This document shows, piece after piece, positions 33,971 to 42,311 of a stretch of 64,000 nucleotides of DNA. The first letter of the stretch is position 1; the number at the start of each line of letters is the position of its first letter. This stretch comes from Gemmatimonas aurantiaca (lineage in GTDB: Bacteria > Gemmatimonadota > Gemmatimonadetes > Gemmatimonadales > Gemmatimonadaceae). The translations under genes and the position numbers were made by a program. Under the pieces are notes generated by a model. That model searched no databases, was not told the DNA's origin, and saw nothing but the letters and a program-made list of their open reading frames with translations. The stretch lies in NCBI RefSeq assembly GCF_037190085.1, contig NZ_JBBCJO010000005.1, positions 124,001 through 188,000 on the forward strand, in the 5' to 3' direction.

Positions 33971-35569
33971 ATGCATTCGCGCCGGGAAGACAGCATACTT
34001 GCCGCGTCAGTCATTTCCGGAGAGGGCGCCATCCACGGGGATCGGATCCACCTGCAGGTACTCGGACCGGTGACGGTTCGCAGTCCGGACGTGCGTGGCC
34101 CCACCACGCTCGTCACGCAGGCTGTGCCGCTGGCCGTGCTCTGCTTCCTGGCCCTGGCCCGTCCCCGCGGATTGCAATCGCGCGACGCGCTGATCGCGAG
34201 GCTGTGGCCCGAGCGCGATGCGGTCCGTGGCCGCCGGGCGCTGCGCAACGCCCTCTATACGCTCCGCCAGGCCCTGGGGCCCGACGTCATCGTGACGGTT
34301 GGGGAGGGGTTGCTCGGGGTCGATCCGGCCCGCCTCGCCTGCGATGCGCACGCCCTGGAGCGCGAAGGCACCATCGCCACGGAAGAGATGCGCACGGCCG
34401 TGCCGTTCGACGGGCTGTACGTGCAGGGCGCGGCGCTCTTCGAGGAGTGGCTCTCGGCCGAACGCGATCGCCTGCGGGCACTGCTGGCCAGAGCCCGTGC
34501 GGAAGACGGCCGTACCGTTCCGCAGCGACCGGAGGTGTCCCTGGCTGGACGTGCTTTTGGACCGATGGCACCACGATCACCGCACGCGCAGGACGCCTGG
34601 GTGCTCTGCGTACGGGGACATCATCTGTTTCTGCGCAGCGCACCGGGAAACGTCCCCGAGGAGTTGCGACAGAGCCGTGCCTGTTTCGAACGGGCGCTGT
34701 CCCTCGATCCGGCGTGCGCCGCGGCCTATGCCGGGCTGGCCAACTACTACGCCGTCACGGCACGTCGCGGAGCGTATGCGGCGTTTCATGAGACCTTCGC
34801 GCAAGCCATCCGCTACAGTGAGCAGGCGTTGGCGCTCGAGCCTTCCCTGGCGGCGCCGCACGTGCACTTTGCCGTGAAAGCCATGTATCTCGACGACGAC
34901 TGGGACCGGGCCGGTGTCGAGTTCGCCTGCGCCGTCCGCAATGAGCCCGAGTATGCCGAAGCCCGACGGTTTTATGGCGTCTGGCTCGGGATGAGCGGCC
35001 GGAAGGAGGACGCACTGGCCCAGATGGAGGAGGCTGCCCGCCTGGAACCCGATATTGCCTACATTCTCAGTTCTCTTGGCGCGGCGCGACTCGCGGTGGG
35101 CGACGCCGTTGGTGGGGAAGCGGCGTTGCGGGCGACGCTGGCGATCAACGGCCGGCACCTGGCGGCACGCGAGCGGCTGGTGTCGTTCCTGGAGGAAAAT
35201 GGGCGGATCGACGAGGCGCTGCAGGAGCGCCTGCGTCCCCCCGTGATGGTGGGGGCCGAACCGTTGCAGGCCGCCTTCCTCGCCGGCGGGGTGGAGGCCT
35301 ACGGCACGCAGCTCCGGACATTGCTGGTCGAGCGCATACAGGCTCTGGAGACCCGGCTGGTGGAAGGGGCGGCCGCCACGGTGGAGGACATTTTTTCACC
35401 GCCCGAGGTGCAACTCGTCGGCCTGTATCTGCGGGCTGGCGATCACCGTCGGGCCCGCGCCTGGCAGTTGCAGAGTGTGGCGCGGCGCCCGGTTCTGACG
35501 CGGTGGTATTCCGCGCTGCCCGGGCTGGGCCGGGTGTCCGGTTCGGACGCCCGGCACGAAGCCCGGTGA
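33971..35569 (+). CDS. Winged-helix transcriptional regulator with TPR repeats (BTAD-like)
   Basis: 532 residues. Residues 25-115 look like an OmpR/SARP-type winged helix (IHLQVLGPVTVRS, then AVLCFLALARPRGLQSRDAL and RRALRNALYTLRQALG), as in proteins with a bacterial transcriptional activation domain. From about residue 200 the rest is helical with TPR-like repeats (ACFERALSLDPACAAAYAGLANYY, EEAARLEPDIAYILSSLGAARLAVGD). It lacks the nucleotide-binding domain seen in some relatives. It lies 20 bases after the lipoprotein triplet in the same direction, so it may control or be co-transcribed with it; this is inference. Confidence 0.75.
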   Translation: MHSRREDSILAASVISGEGAIHGDRIHLQVLGPVTVRSPDVRGPTTLVTQAVPLAVLCFLALARPRGLQSRDALIARLWPERDAVRGRRALRNALYTLRQALGPDVIVTVGEGLLGVDPARLACDAHALEREGTIATEEMRTAVPFDGLYVQGAALFEEWLSAERDRLRALLARARAEDGRTVPQRPEVSLAGRAFGPMAPRSPHAQDAWVLCVRGHHLFLRSAPGNVPEELRQSRACFERALSLDPACAAAYAGLANYYAVTARRGAYAAFHETFAQAIRYSEQALALEPSLAAPHVHFAVKAMYLDDDWDRAGVEFACAVRNEPEYAEARRFYGVWLGMSGRKEDALAQMEEAARLEPDIAYILSSLGAARLAVGDAVGGEAALRATLAINGRHLAARERLVSFLEENGRIDEALQERLRPPVMVGAEPLQAAFLAGGVEAYGTQLRTLLVERIQALETRLVEGAAATVEDIFSPPEVQLVGLYLRAGDHRRARAWQLQSVARRPVLTRWYSALPGLGRVSGSDARHEAR

Positions 35570-35590
35570 AGGTCGGCGTGGGCGGTGGTG

Positions 35591-35944
35591 TTACGCCGCC
35601 GGCGGTGCGTTCCGGCGCATGCGGTTCACGCCCTTGATGACAATGAACAGGGTGAACGCCACGATGAGGAACGTCAGGATCTGATTGATGAACTGACCGT
35701 AGGCAATGGTCGCCACGCCGGCCTTCTTGGCCTCTTCCAGTGTGGTGAACGGCCCACCGGACAGGGTCACGAACCGGTTGGTGAAATCGATCCCGCCGGT
35801 CAGGGCGCCGACCACCGGCATGATGATATCATTGACCATGCTGTCGACGATCTTCTGGAAGGCGCCACCGATGACGACACCGACCGCCAGATCGAGGACG
35901 CTGCCCTTCATGGCAAATTCTTTGAACTCCGACATCATCGACAT
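35591..35944 (-). CDS. mscL: Large-conductance mechanosensitive channel
   Basis: Tension-gated channel that releases solutes on hypo-osmotic shock. The 117-residue protein has the N-terminal amphipathic helix and first transmembrane helix (FAMKGSVLDLAVGVVIGGAF, then DSMVNDIIMPVVGAL), a periplasmic loop, and the second helix (ILTFLIVAFTLFIVIKGVNRM). It stops at RMRRNAPPAA, so the C-terminal cytoplasmic helix typical of MscL (about 20-30 residues) is missing. GGAG lies about 11 bases upstream of ATG 35944. It converges on the regulator gene with 21 bases between stops. Confidence 0.95.
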   Translation of the reverse strand: MSMMSEFKEFAMKGSVLDLAVGVVIGGAFQKIVDSMVNDIIMPVVGALTGGIDFTNRFVTLSGGPFTTLEEAKKAGVATIAYGQFINQILTFLIVAFTLFIVIKGVNRMRRNAPPAA

Positions 35945-36134
35945 CGTTTGTGCACTCCGGCGGATAGGGGAAAGACGCCCGAAAGGTTTGGGAGCTAAGT
36001 ATTAGGGTCGAAGGGTGGGGTGGCGGAAGGTGTGGGGCTGGAAATTCCACGGTGGGATGGGATTCGGCATCCGGGTTTCCGTCCGGGTTCTCCTGGGTTC
36101 CGCCATTGGCAGCCCGCGCGACCCAACCCTTGTA

Positions 36135-36163
36135 TTGACAGCTACTTCAGGTCTGAGTAAGCT
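36135..36163 (+). promoter_or_regulatory. Promoter of rplM-rpsI
   Basis: Perfect TTGACA, a 17-base spacer and TAAGCT. This is the best -35 box in the window, and the same -10 box recurs before rpsO. Confidence 0.85.
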
Positions 36164-36169
36164 ACGAGT

Positions 36170-36345
36170 CTGTCCCGTTTTCCGCGGGAATCCGCAGGTA
36201 TTGGCGGTTCTGTCGCAGTTCCGTTGTTTCGTTACGCGCTCGGTCAGGCGTTTCTTTCAGGCGTTTTTCTACATCCCATCACACACGTACCTCGCAAGCG
36301 CGCAGCCCGCGTCTCCGCGGGTTACCACGCACGGATCACGTTAGC
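36170..36345 (+). other. Long 5' leader of rplM
   Basis: About 175 untranslated bases separate the promoter from the L13 ATG. Two similar hairpins stand out, CCCG-TTTTC-CGCGGG near 36176 and CCCGC-GTCTCC-GCGGG near 36309. The length suits ribosomal-protein autoregulation, but I cannot match a known leader family. Upstream, 35945-36134 shows nothing else. Confidence 0.4.
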
Positions 36346-36795
36346 ATGAAGACCTACAGCGCGACCCCGAAGGATATCGACCGTCGGTGGTACATCGTCG
36401 ACGCGGAAGGAATGGTCCTGGGCCGGCTCGCGTCGGAAGTGGCGAAGATCATCCGCGGCAAGCACAAGCCCATGTACACGCCGCACATGGACACGGGTGA
36501 CTTCGTCATCGTGATCAATGCGTCGAAGGTCCAGGTGACCGGACGCAAGGCGGAACAGAAGACATACTTCAGCCACACCGGCTACATGGGCCATGAGAAG
36601 CACACGCCCTTTGCCTCCGTGTTGGCCAAGCACCCGGAGCGGATCATCGAGAAGGCGGTCTACGGCATGCTGCCGAAGACGGCGCTCGGCCGCCAGGTGC
36701 TCCGTCGCAAGCTGCGCGTCTTCGCGGGTGCCGAGCATCCGCATGTGGCCCAGAACCCGGCCACGCTCACCTTCTCCTCTGCCGAGGCCAAGTAA
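36346..36795 (+). CDS. rplM: 50S ribosomal protein L13
   Basis: 149-residue early-assembly protein of the large subunit. Family signatures are present: MKTYSATPKDIDRRWYIVDA, GRLASEVAKIIRGKHKP, and YGMLPKTALGRQVLRRKLRVF. The TAA stop shares its last A with the rpsI ATG. L13-S9 pairing is nearly universal. Confidence 0.98.
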   Translation: MKTYSATPKDIDRRWYIVDAEGMVLGRLASEVAKIIRGKHKPMYTPHMDTGDFVIVINASKVQVTGRKAEQKTYFSHTGYMGHEKHTPFASVLAKHPERIIEKAVYGMLPKTALGRQVLRRKLRVFAGAEHPHVAQNPATLTFSSAEAK

Positions 36796-37184
36796 TGTCG
36801 GACCAGATTCAGGCGGTCGGCCGTCGCAAGGAAGCGGTGTGCCGTCTTTACCTCACGCCGGGCTCGGGCAAGTGGTCGGTCAACGGCCGCACGCTCGGTG
36901 ATTATTTCCCGCGTCCGACGCTCGTGTCGGCCATCCAGCAGCCGTTCACGCTGACCGATACCCTCGGTCGCTTCGACGTGAAGGCCACCATCGATGGCGG
37001 CGGCGTGTCGGGCCAGGCGGGCGCGGTGCGGCTCGCCGTGGCGCGCGCGCTGGTCAAGGTCGACGAGACCAACAAGAAGAAGCTGCGCGAATTCGGCCTG
37101 CTTACGCGTGACGCGCGTGAGGTCGAGCGCAAGAAGCCGGGCCGCGCTGGCGCCCGCAAGCGCTTCCAGTTCTCGAAGCGCTGA
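36795..37184 (+). CDS. rpsI: 30S ribosomal protein S9
   Basis: 129-residue small-subunit protein whose basic C-terminal tail reaches the P-site tRNA. It begins MSDQIQAVGRRKEAVCRLYL and ends with the expected KKPGRAGARKRFQFSKR. ATG 36795 overlaps the rplM stop by one base. Confidence 0.98.
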   Translation: MSDQIQAVGRRKEAVCRLYLTPGSGKWSVNGRTLGDYFPRPTLVSAIQQPFTLTDTLGRFDVKATIDGGGVSGQAGAVRLAVARALVKVDETNKKKLREFGLLTRDAREVERKKPGRAGARKRFQFSKR

Positions 37185-37192
37185 GTCCGGAT

Positions 37193-37288
37193 GGCCGACG
37201 CTCCGGCGTCGGCCGCCCCTCCAGCATATCTCACACGTGGTCCGAGTCGGTGGCGGGTGCCAGTCCCTCTGGGATGGTCGCCACCGAC
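37193..37288 (+). promoter_or_regulatory. Two hairpins between rpsI and rpsB (candidate S2 leader)
   Basis: The first is GGCCGACGC-TCCG-GCGTCGGCC (37193-37214), a 9-bp perfect stem directly after rpsI with no T tract. The second has a 10-bp perfect outer stem GTCGGTGGCG/CGCCACCGAC (37246-37255 with 37279-37288) and an inner TCCC/GGGA pairing. It ends 42 bases before the rpsB ATG. The design is consistent with S2 autoregulation or attenuation between the operons. Confidence 0.5.
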
Positions 37289-37330
37289 CATGACGATCAC
37301 GGACGATTCCAAACCTCCCGTATCCGTATC

Positions 37331-38278
37331 ATGTCGACTCCGTCCCTCGAGCAACTGCTCGCCGCAGGCGTCCACTTCGGGCATCAGACCCGTCGCTGGA
37401 ACCCCAAGATGCGCCGGTTCATCTTTGCCGAGCGCAATGGCATCCACATCATCGACCTCCAGAAGACGCTCCGCCAGATCGAACTGGCGCAGAAGCTCGT
37501 CCGTGAGGTCGTCCTGCGTGGCGAGAACGTCCTGTTCGTCTGCACCAAGCGCCAGCTCGCGGCCATCGTGCGCGATGAAGCCGTGCGCTGCAATGCCATG
37601 TTCGTCACCGAGCGCTGGCTCGGCGGCATGCTGACCAACTACCAGACGGTCAAGAAGCAGGTCAAGAAGCTCAAGGAGCTCGAGGCCGGCACTGAAGACG
37701 GCAGCCTGCAGAACTACACGAAGAAGGAACAGCTTCTCATGTCGCGTCAGCGCGAGAAGCTGTCCAAGTATCTGGCGGGCATCAAGACGATGCACCGCCT
37801 GCCGGGCCTGTTGTTCGTCATCGACTCCAAGAAGGAGCGCATCGCCGTCTCCGAGGCCAACAAGCTCGGTGTGCCGATCGTCGCCATCGTCGACACGAAC
37901 GCCGATCCCGACCTCATCACCGTGCCCATCGCCGGCAACGACGACGCGATCCGTTCGGTCGAGCTGATCACCCGCGTGGTCGCCGACACGATCGACGAAG
38001 CGCGTCGCGAAGCGCCCGTGCGCCCGGTCGAGGAAGAGCAGGAGAGCTACACGTTCAGCAGCGACCGGGGCACCGAGCCCGCCGGTCGTGGTGATCGTGG
38101 CCGCGGTGGCGACAACCGTGGCGGGGACAACCGTGGTGGTGGCAACGATGAAGGCGGCCGTGGCGGTCGTCGTCCGCGTCGCCGTCGCGCGAAGCCCGAA
38201 GCGATTGCCGCCCGTCTCAAGCCTGGCTCCGAAAGCCCGGCCGCCGAAGATGGCGCGTCCACCCCGAGCGCGGAATAA
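37331..38278 (+). CDS. rpsB: 30S ribosomal protein S2 with glycine/arginine-rich tail
   Basis: S2 binds the small-subunit platform and helps recruit S1. ATG 37331 gives 315 residues. Residues 1-240 form the conserved core (GVHFGHQTRRWNPKMRRFIF, LPGLLFVIDSKKER, VDTNADPDLITVPIAGNDDA). Residues 246-315 are an unusual extension with RGDRGRGG, DNRGGDNRGGG, GGRGGRRPRRRRAK and an acidic end. Typical S2 is about 240-260 residues. The start is fixed by homology; the frame runs upstream through the leader hairpin. Confidence 0.97.
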   Translation: MSTPSLEQLLAAGVHFGHQTRRWNPKMRRFIFAERNGIHIIDLQKTLRQIELAQKLVREVVLRGENVLFVCTKRQLAAIVRDEAVRCNAMFVTERWLGGMLTNYQTVKKQVKKLKELEAGTEDGSLQNYTKKEQLLMSRQREKLSKYLAGIKTMHRLPGLLFVIDSKKERIAVSEANKLGVPIVAIVDTNADPDLITVPIAGNDDAIRSVELITRVVADTIDEARREAPVRPVEEEQESYTFSSDRGTEPAGRGDRGRGGDNRGGDNRGGGNDEGGRGGRRPRRRRAKPEAIAARLKPGSESPAAEDGASTPSAE

Positions 38279-38347
38279 CGCAGACGGCCACGTCGTTCAT
38301 TCCCAGGGTGTGTCCTCCGAGGACGCACCTCAGGATGCAGGAGTACG

Positions 38348-38374
38348 ACGCCGCCGGTCTCATACCGGCGGCGT
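38348..38374 (+). terminator. Hairpin between rpsB and tsf
   Basis: Perfect 11-bp stem ACGCCGCCGGT/ACCGGCGGCGT with a 5-base loop. There is no T tract, so it may be an attenuator or a processing site rather than a full terminator. A smaller stem GTCCT/AGGAC lies just upstream (about 38312-38324). Confidence 0.5.
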
Positions 38375-38466
38375 TCGTGTACCGGGACCCGTGAACCGGT
38401 CCCGGAGATCGCCCGGACAACGCAGATCGTTCATTTTCAATAGACCCGCTTCAACAGGACTCCACG

Positions 38467-39354
38467 ATGAGCACCCCGATCACGGCCAAGGCCGTCGCTG
38501 AACTGCGCCAGCGCACCGGCGCCGGCATGATGGACTGCAAGAAGGCCCTCGAAGAGACCAACGGCGACATGGACGCTGCGGTCGAATACCTCCGCAAGAA
38601 GGGCATCGCGAAGGCCGAGAAGCGCGCCGACCGCTCCACGAGCGAAGGCATCGTCGGGGGAGAGGTGTTCAACAACGGCACGTCGGGCGCCATCCTCGAA
38701 GTCGCCTGCGAAACCGACTTCGTGGCCCGCAACGAAGACTTCGGCAAGATCGTCGCCACCCTCGTGGCGCATCGGGTGCAGTCGCCCGCGGCCGACATCG
38801 AAGCGATGCTGGCCGAACCGCTGGCGTCCAATCCGGCCGAAACCGTGGCCGACTTCGTGAAGGGCGCCTCGGCGCTCACCGGTGAAGCGGTCAACGCCAA
38901 GCGCACCGCGCGCTTCGACGCCGGCGAGAGCGGCCAGGTGGGCATGTACCGCCACCACAACGGCAAGCTCGCCACGCTGGTGCAGATCACGGCGTCCTCG
39001 CCGGAAGTGGCCGCGCACGAAGCCACGCGCGAACTCGTGAAGTACATCGCCGAACACGTGGCCGCCTCGGCGCCCATGGCCGTCGATCGCACGGGTGTGC
39101 CCAACGAGAAGCTCGAAAGCGAACGCCGCATCGCGGAAGAGCAGGCCCGCCAGGCCGGCAAGCCCGACGCGATGATCGAGAAGATCGCCACCGGCAAGGT
39201 GGAAGCGTTCCTCAAGGACGTGACGCTGCTGCCGCAGCCCTGGGTGCGTGACCCGGCCGTGACCATCGCGCAGCTCGTGGCCGACTACGCGAAGAAGGCG
39301 GGTGGCACGATCACCGTCGACCGTTTCGCGCGTCTGCAGCTCGGCGCCGAGTGA
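38467..39354 (+). CDS. tsf: Elongation factor Ts
   Basis: Guanine-nucleotide exchange factor for EF-Tu. The 295-residue protein has the N-terminal UBA-like region (AVAELRQRTGAGMMDCKKAL), the TDFVARNEDF motif that contacts EF-Tu, and a conserved C-terminal module. It follows rpsB after a 188-base spacer and its TGA overlaps the pyrH GTG. rpsB-tsf-pyrH-frr is a classic bacterial order. Confidence 0.97.
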   Translation: MSTPITAKAVAELRQRTGAGMMDCKKALEETNGDMDAAVEYLRKKGIAKAEKRADRSTSEGIVGGEVFNNGTSGAILEVACETDFVARNEDFGKIVATLVAHRVQSPAADIEAMLAEPLASNPAETVADFVKGASALTGEAVNAKRTARFDAGESGQVGMYRHHNGKLATLVQITASSPEVAAHEATRELVKYIAEHVAASAPMAVDRTGVPNEKLESERRIAEEQARQAGKPDAMIEKIATGKVEAFLKDVTLLPQPWVRDPAVTIAQLVADYAKKAGGTITVDRFARLQLGAE

Positions 39355-40088
39355 GCGCGATGAACGCCGACGCGACCACGTCGCTGCGTTTCTCGCGCAT
39401 TCTCCTCAAGATCTCCGGCGAAGCCCTCGCCGGAGATCGTGGGGTCGGTTTCGATTTCGATCGCATCGGATTTTTCGCCGATCAGATCGTCGAAGTGGCC
39501 CGCATGGGCGTCCAGCTCGGCCTCGTCATCGGCGGTGGCAACATCGTCCGTGGCACCCAGCTCTCCCAGATGGGTATGGACCGCGTGGGCGCCGACTACA
39601 TGGGCATGCTCGGCACCGTCATCAACGCGATGGCGCTGCAGGATGTGCTCGAGAAGAAGGGGCTCGACACCCGGGTCATGACGGCCATCCGCATGGAAGA
39701 ATTGGCGGAACCGTACATCCGGCGTCGGGCGCTGCGCCACTTCGAGAAGGGGCGTACGGTGATCTTTGCCGCCGGCACGGGCAATCCGTATTTTTCCACC
39801 GATACCGCGGCGGTGCTGCGCGCCATCCAGATGAAGGCCGATGTCATCATCAAGGCAACCAGCGTCGACGGTGTGTATTCGGCCGACCCCAAGAAAGACC
39901 CCAACGCGACGTTCTACGAGACGATCAGCTATCGTGACGTGATGCTCGAAGAGCTGCGTGTGATGGACCAGACGGCCATCACGCTCTGCAAGGAGAATCA
40001 GTTGCCGCTGATCGTGCTCAACCTCCACCGCCCCGATGCCATCGCCCGAGCCGTACGCGGTGAGCGGGTCGGGACCCTGGTTTCCTGA
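39351..40088 (+). CDS. pyrH: Uridylate kinase
   Basis: Phosphorylates UMP to UDP; a hexameric amino-acid-kinase-fold enzyme. The 245-residue protein has ILLKISGEALAGDRG, VIGGGNIVRG, AAGTGNPYFSTDTAA and KATSVDGVYSADPKK. GTG 39351 overlaps the tsf stop; ATG 39360 is an equally possible start. Confidence 0.97.
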   Translation: MSAMNADATTSLRFSRILLKISGEALAGDRGVGFDFDRIGFFADQIVEVARMGVQLGLVIGGGNIVRGTQLSQMGMDRVGADYMGMLGTVINAMALQDVLEKKGLDTRVMTAIRMEELAEPYIRRRALRHFEKGRTVIFAAGTGNPYFSTDTAAVLRAIQMKADVIIKATSVDGVYSADPKKDPNATFYETISYRDVMLEELRVMDQTAITLCKENQLPLIVLNLHRPDAIARAVRGERVGTLVS

Positions 40089-40095
40089 ATACGCC

Positions 40096-40650
40096 ATGAG
40101 CACTACTGCGCAGATCATCAAGGACGCCAAATCCGGCATGGACAAGGCCATCGAGAACTCGAAGCGGGAGTTCTCCGGCGTGCGCACCGGGAAGGCGTCG
40201 CCGAACATGCTCGACACCATCAAGGTCGAAGCCTATGGCTCGATGCTGCCGTTGAACCAGGTGGCGTCGATCGCGGCACCCGAACCGCGCATCCTCCTGG
40301 TCACGCCCTTCGACAAGGGGCAGGCCAAGGTCATCGAGAAGGCCATCCGGGAATCGGAACTCGGCCTCGATCCGGCCCATCAGGGCGGGGTCATCCGCGT
40401 GCCGCTGCCCAGCATGAACGAACAGCGTCGCAAGGAACTCGTGAAGGTGCTGCACAAGCTCGCCGAGGACGGGCGCATCGCGGTGCGTCATGCCCGTACG
40501 GATGCACGCGACAAGGTGAAGAAGCTCGACGGCGTCTCCGAAGACGAGAAGAAGCACGCGGAGAAGGAACTGCAGAAGGTGCACGACGAGTTCATCGGCA
40601 AGATCGACGCCTTGGTGAAGGCGAAGGAAGCCGAATTGATGGAAGTCTGA
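40096..40650 (+). CDS. frr: Ribosome recycling factor
   Basis: Splits the post-termination ribosome together with EF-G. The 184-residue protein matches family length, with the three-helix-bundle signatures FSGVRTGKASPNMLD, LPSMNEQRRKELVKV and RHARTDARDKVKKL. It begins 7 bases after pyrH. Confidence 0.97.
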   Translation: MSTTAQIIKDAKSGMDKAIENSKREFSGVRTGKASPNMLDTIKVEAYGSMLPLNQVASIAAPEPRILLVTPFDKGQAKVIEKAIRESELGLDPAHQGGVIRVPLPSMNEQRRKELVKVLHKLAEDGRIAVRHARTDARDKVKKLDGVSEDEKKHAEKELQKVHDEFIGKIDALVKAKEAELMEV

Positions 40651-40701
40651 GTCCGCCTTGCGGACCGATCGTGGATGTGCGCGTCACCGCTTCCGCCTGC
40701 C

Positions 40702-41451
40702 ATGACTGAACCCCAGTCAGCGCTGCTGGCACGCATTCGCGTGCACGGGGCGGTGCCGCGCCACATTGCGATCATCATGGATGGCAATGGCCGCTGGGCG
40801 CGCGAACGGCACATGCCGCGCGCGTTCGGTCACCGGTCGGGCATGAAGGCCGTGCGCGAGGTGGTGGAAGGCGCCCTCGAGGCCGGCGTCGAATGGCTGT
40901 CGCTGTTCGCCTTCTCGCAGGAGAACTGGCAGCGTCCGGAAACCGAAGTGTCGGCGCTCATGTCGCTGCTCGAGGAGTACATCGCCCGCGAAGCCGCCGA
41001 ACTGGCGCAGCAGGGCGTGCGGGTCTTCGTGCATGGCGATCTCTCGCGACTCAGTCCGCCCGCCGCGAATGCCGTGAAGCGCGTGGTCGACGAGACGGCG
41101 ACGGGGACGAAGCTCGGACTCAATCTGTTCATCTCCTACGGCGGACGGGCGGAACTGGTTCGCGCCACGCGACAGCTGGCCGCCGATGTGCTCGCGGGAC
41201 GACTCGGCGTCGACGCGATCAATGAGGAGGAGATCAGCGCGCGCCTGTACACTGCGGGCTGCCCCGATCCCGATCTGCTCATCAGGACGTCGGGAGAACA
41301 GCGTCTTTCGAATTTCCTGCTGTGGCAGGTCGCGTACGCGGAGCTTTACATCTCGAGCCTCTTCTGGCCCGATTTCGATCGCGGCGCGCTGTACGAAGCC
41401 ATCGCGGATTTCCAGCGACGCGACCGGCGTTTCGGCAAAGTGAGCACGTGA
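40702..41451 (+). CDS. uppS: Isoprenyl transferase (undecaprenyl diphosphate synthase type)
   Basis: cis-Prenyltransferase that builds the C55 lipid carrier for peptidoglycan. From ATG 40702 the product is 249 residues. It contains HIAIIMDGNGRWARER with the catalytic Asp, LSLFAFSQENWQRP, and LIRTSGEQRLSNFLLWQ. ATG 40675 is in frame but gives an unconserved leader. The stop overlaps the cdsA GTG. Confidence 0.95.
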   Translation: MTEPQSALLARIRVHGAVPRHIAIIMDGNGRWARERHMPRAFGHRSGMKAVREVVEGALEAGVEWLSLFAFSQENWQRPETEVSALMSLLEEYIAREAAELAQQGVRVFVHGDLSRLSPPAANAVKRVVDETATGTKLGLNLFISYGGRAELVRATRQLAADVLAGRLGVDAINEEEISARLYTAGCPDPDLLIRTSGEQRLSNFLLWQVAYAELYISSLFWPDFDRGALYEAIADFQRRDRRFGKVST

Positions 41452-42311
41452 ACGAACTGGCGCGGCGCGTCGTCGTGGCGCTCATCGGTGCGCCCATTGC
41501 GCTCGGGTTCATCTGGATCGGCGATGCGGCGCTCACCACGCTGCTCGGCGGGATGGCGGCGATCGGCGCATGGGAGTTCTACCGGCTGGCGCGGGACAGC
41601 GGCGCGGCCCCGATGGCGCCACTGGGCATCGTGTTGTCGGCGCTCATTCCCATCGCGGTGCACGCGCACTATCTCGGCGTGGCCCGCATGCCCATCGCCC
41701 TCGTGCCACTCGTCGCCGTCGCGACGCTGGGCGCGAGCATCTGGCTGCGTGGTGTCGAGGGGCGGCCCCTGGCATCGACCTCCAGCACGATCTTCGGGGC
41801 GATCTATACCGGCGGCACACTGAGCTTCGCCTATGCACTGCGCTATCACAACTATGCCGTCGGAGACATGGCCGGCGCGCTGGTCGTGATCTTTCCGCTG
41901 GTGCTCACATGGGCCAGCGACATCGGCGCGTACTTCAGCGGTCGGGCCATCGGCGGACGGAAGCTCATGCCATCGGTGAGCCCGGGCAAGACCATCGCCG
42001 GCGCCATCGGGGCGGTGATCACCACGATCGGGGTCGCGTATGCCCTGGTGCATCTGCTGCTCATTCCGAAGGCCCAACTGGCGTTCACGCCGGTTGGGTT
42101 GGTGATCTTCGCGGTACTGATCAGCGTCGCCGCGCAGATCGGGGACCTCGCCGAATCGCTGCTCAAGCGCGAAGCCGGCGTGAAGGACAGCGGCACGCTC
42201 TTCCCGGGACATGGCGGGGTGCTCGATCGCCTGGACTCGCTGTTCTTCGTCCTGCCCACGGCGTACGTGCTGTACGATCTGCTGTTGATCCCCGCGCCCG
42301 GCGGTCGATGA
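41448..42311 (+). CDS. cdsA: Phosphatidate cytidylyltransferase
   Basis: Integral membrane enzyme making CDP-diacylglycerol for phospholipid synthesis. The 287-residue protein is mostly hydrophobic helices. The family signature is near the C-terminus: KREAGVKDSGTLFPGHGG followed by LDRLDSL; SDIGAYFSGRAIGGRKL lies just upstream. GTG 41448 overlaps the uppS stop, and its own stop overlaps the dxr ATG. Confidence 0.95.
   Translation: MNELARRVVVALIGAPIALGFIWIGDAALTTLLGGMAAIGAWEFYRLARDSGAAPMAPLGIVLSALIPIAVHAHYLGVARMPIALVPLVAVATLGASIWLRGVEGRPLASTSSTIFGAIYTGGTLSFAYALRYHNYAVGDMAGALVVIFPLVLTWASDIGAYFSGRAIGGRKLMPSVSPGKTIAGAIGAVITTIGVAYALVHLLLIPKAQLAFTPVGLVIFAVLISVAAQIGDLAESLLKREAGVKDSGTLFPGHGGVLDRLDSLFFVLPTAYVLYDLLLIPAPGGR

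Noticed and set aside
41570..42307. Long upstream extension of dxr through cdsA
   Set aside because: The dxr N-terminus and its ATG overlap with the cdsA stop fix the start at 42308; the extension is cdsA in another frame.
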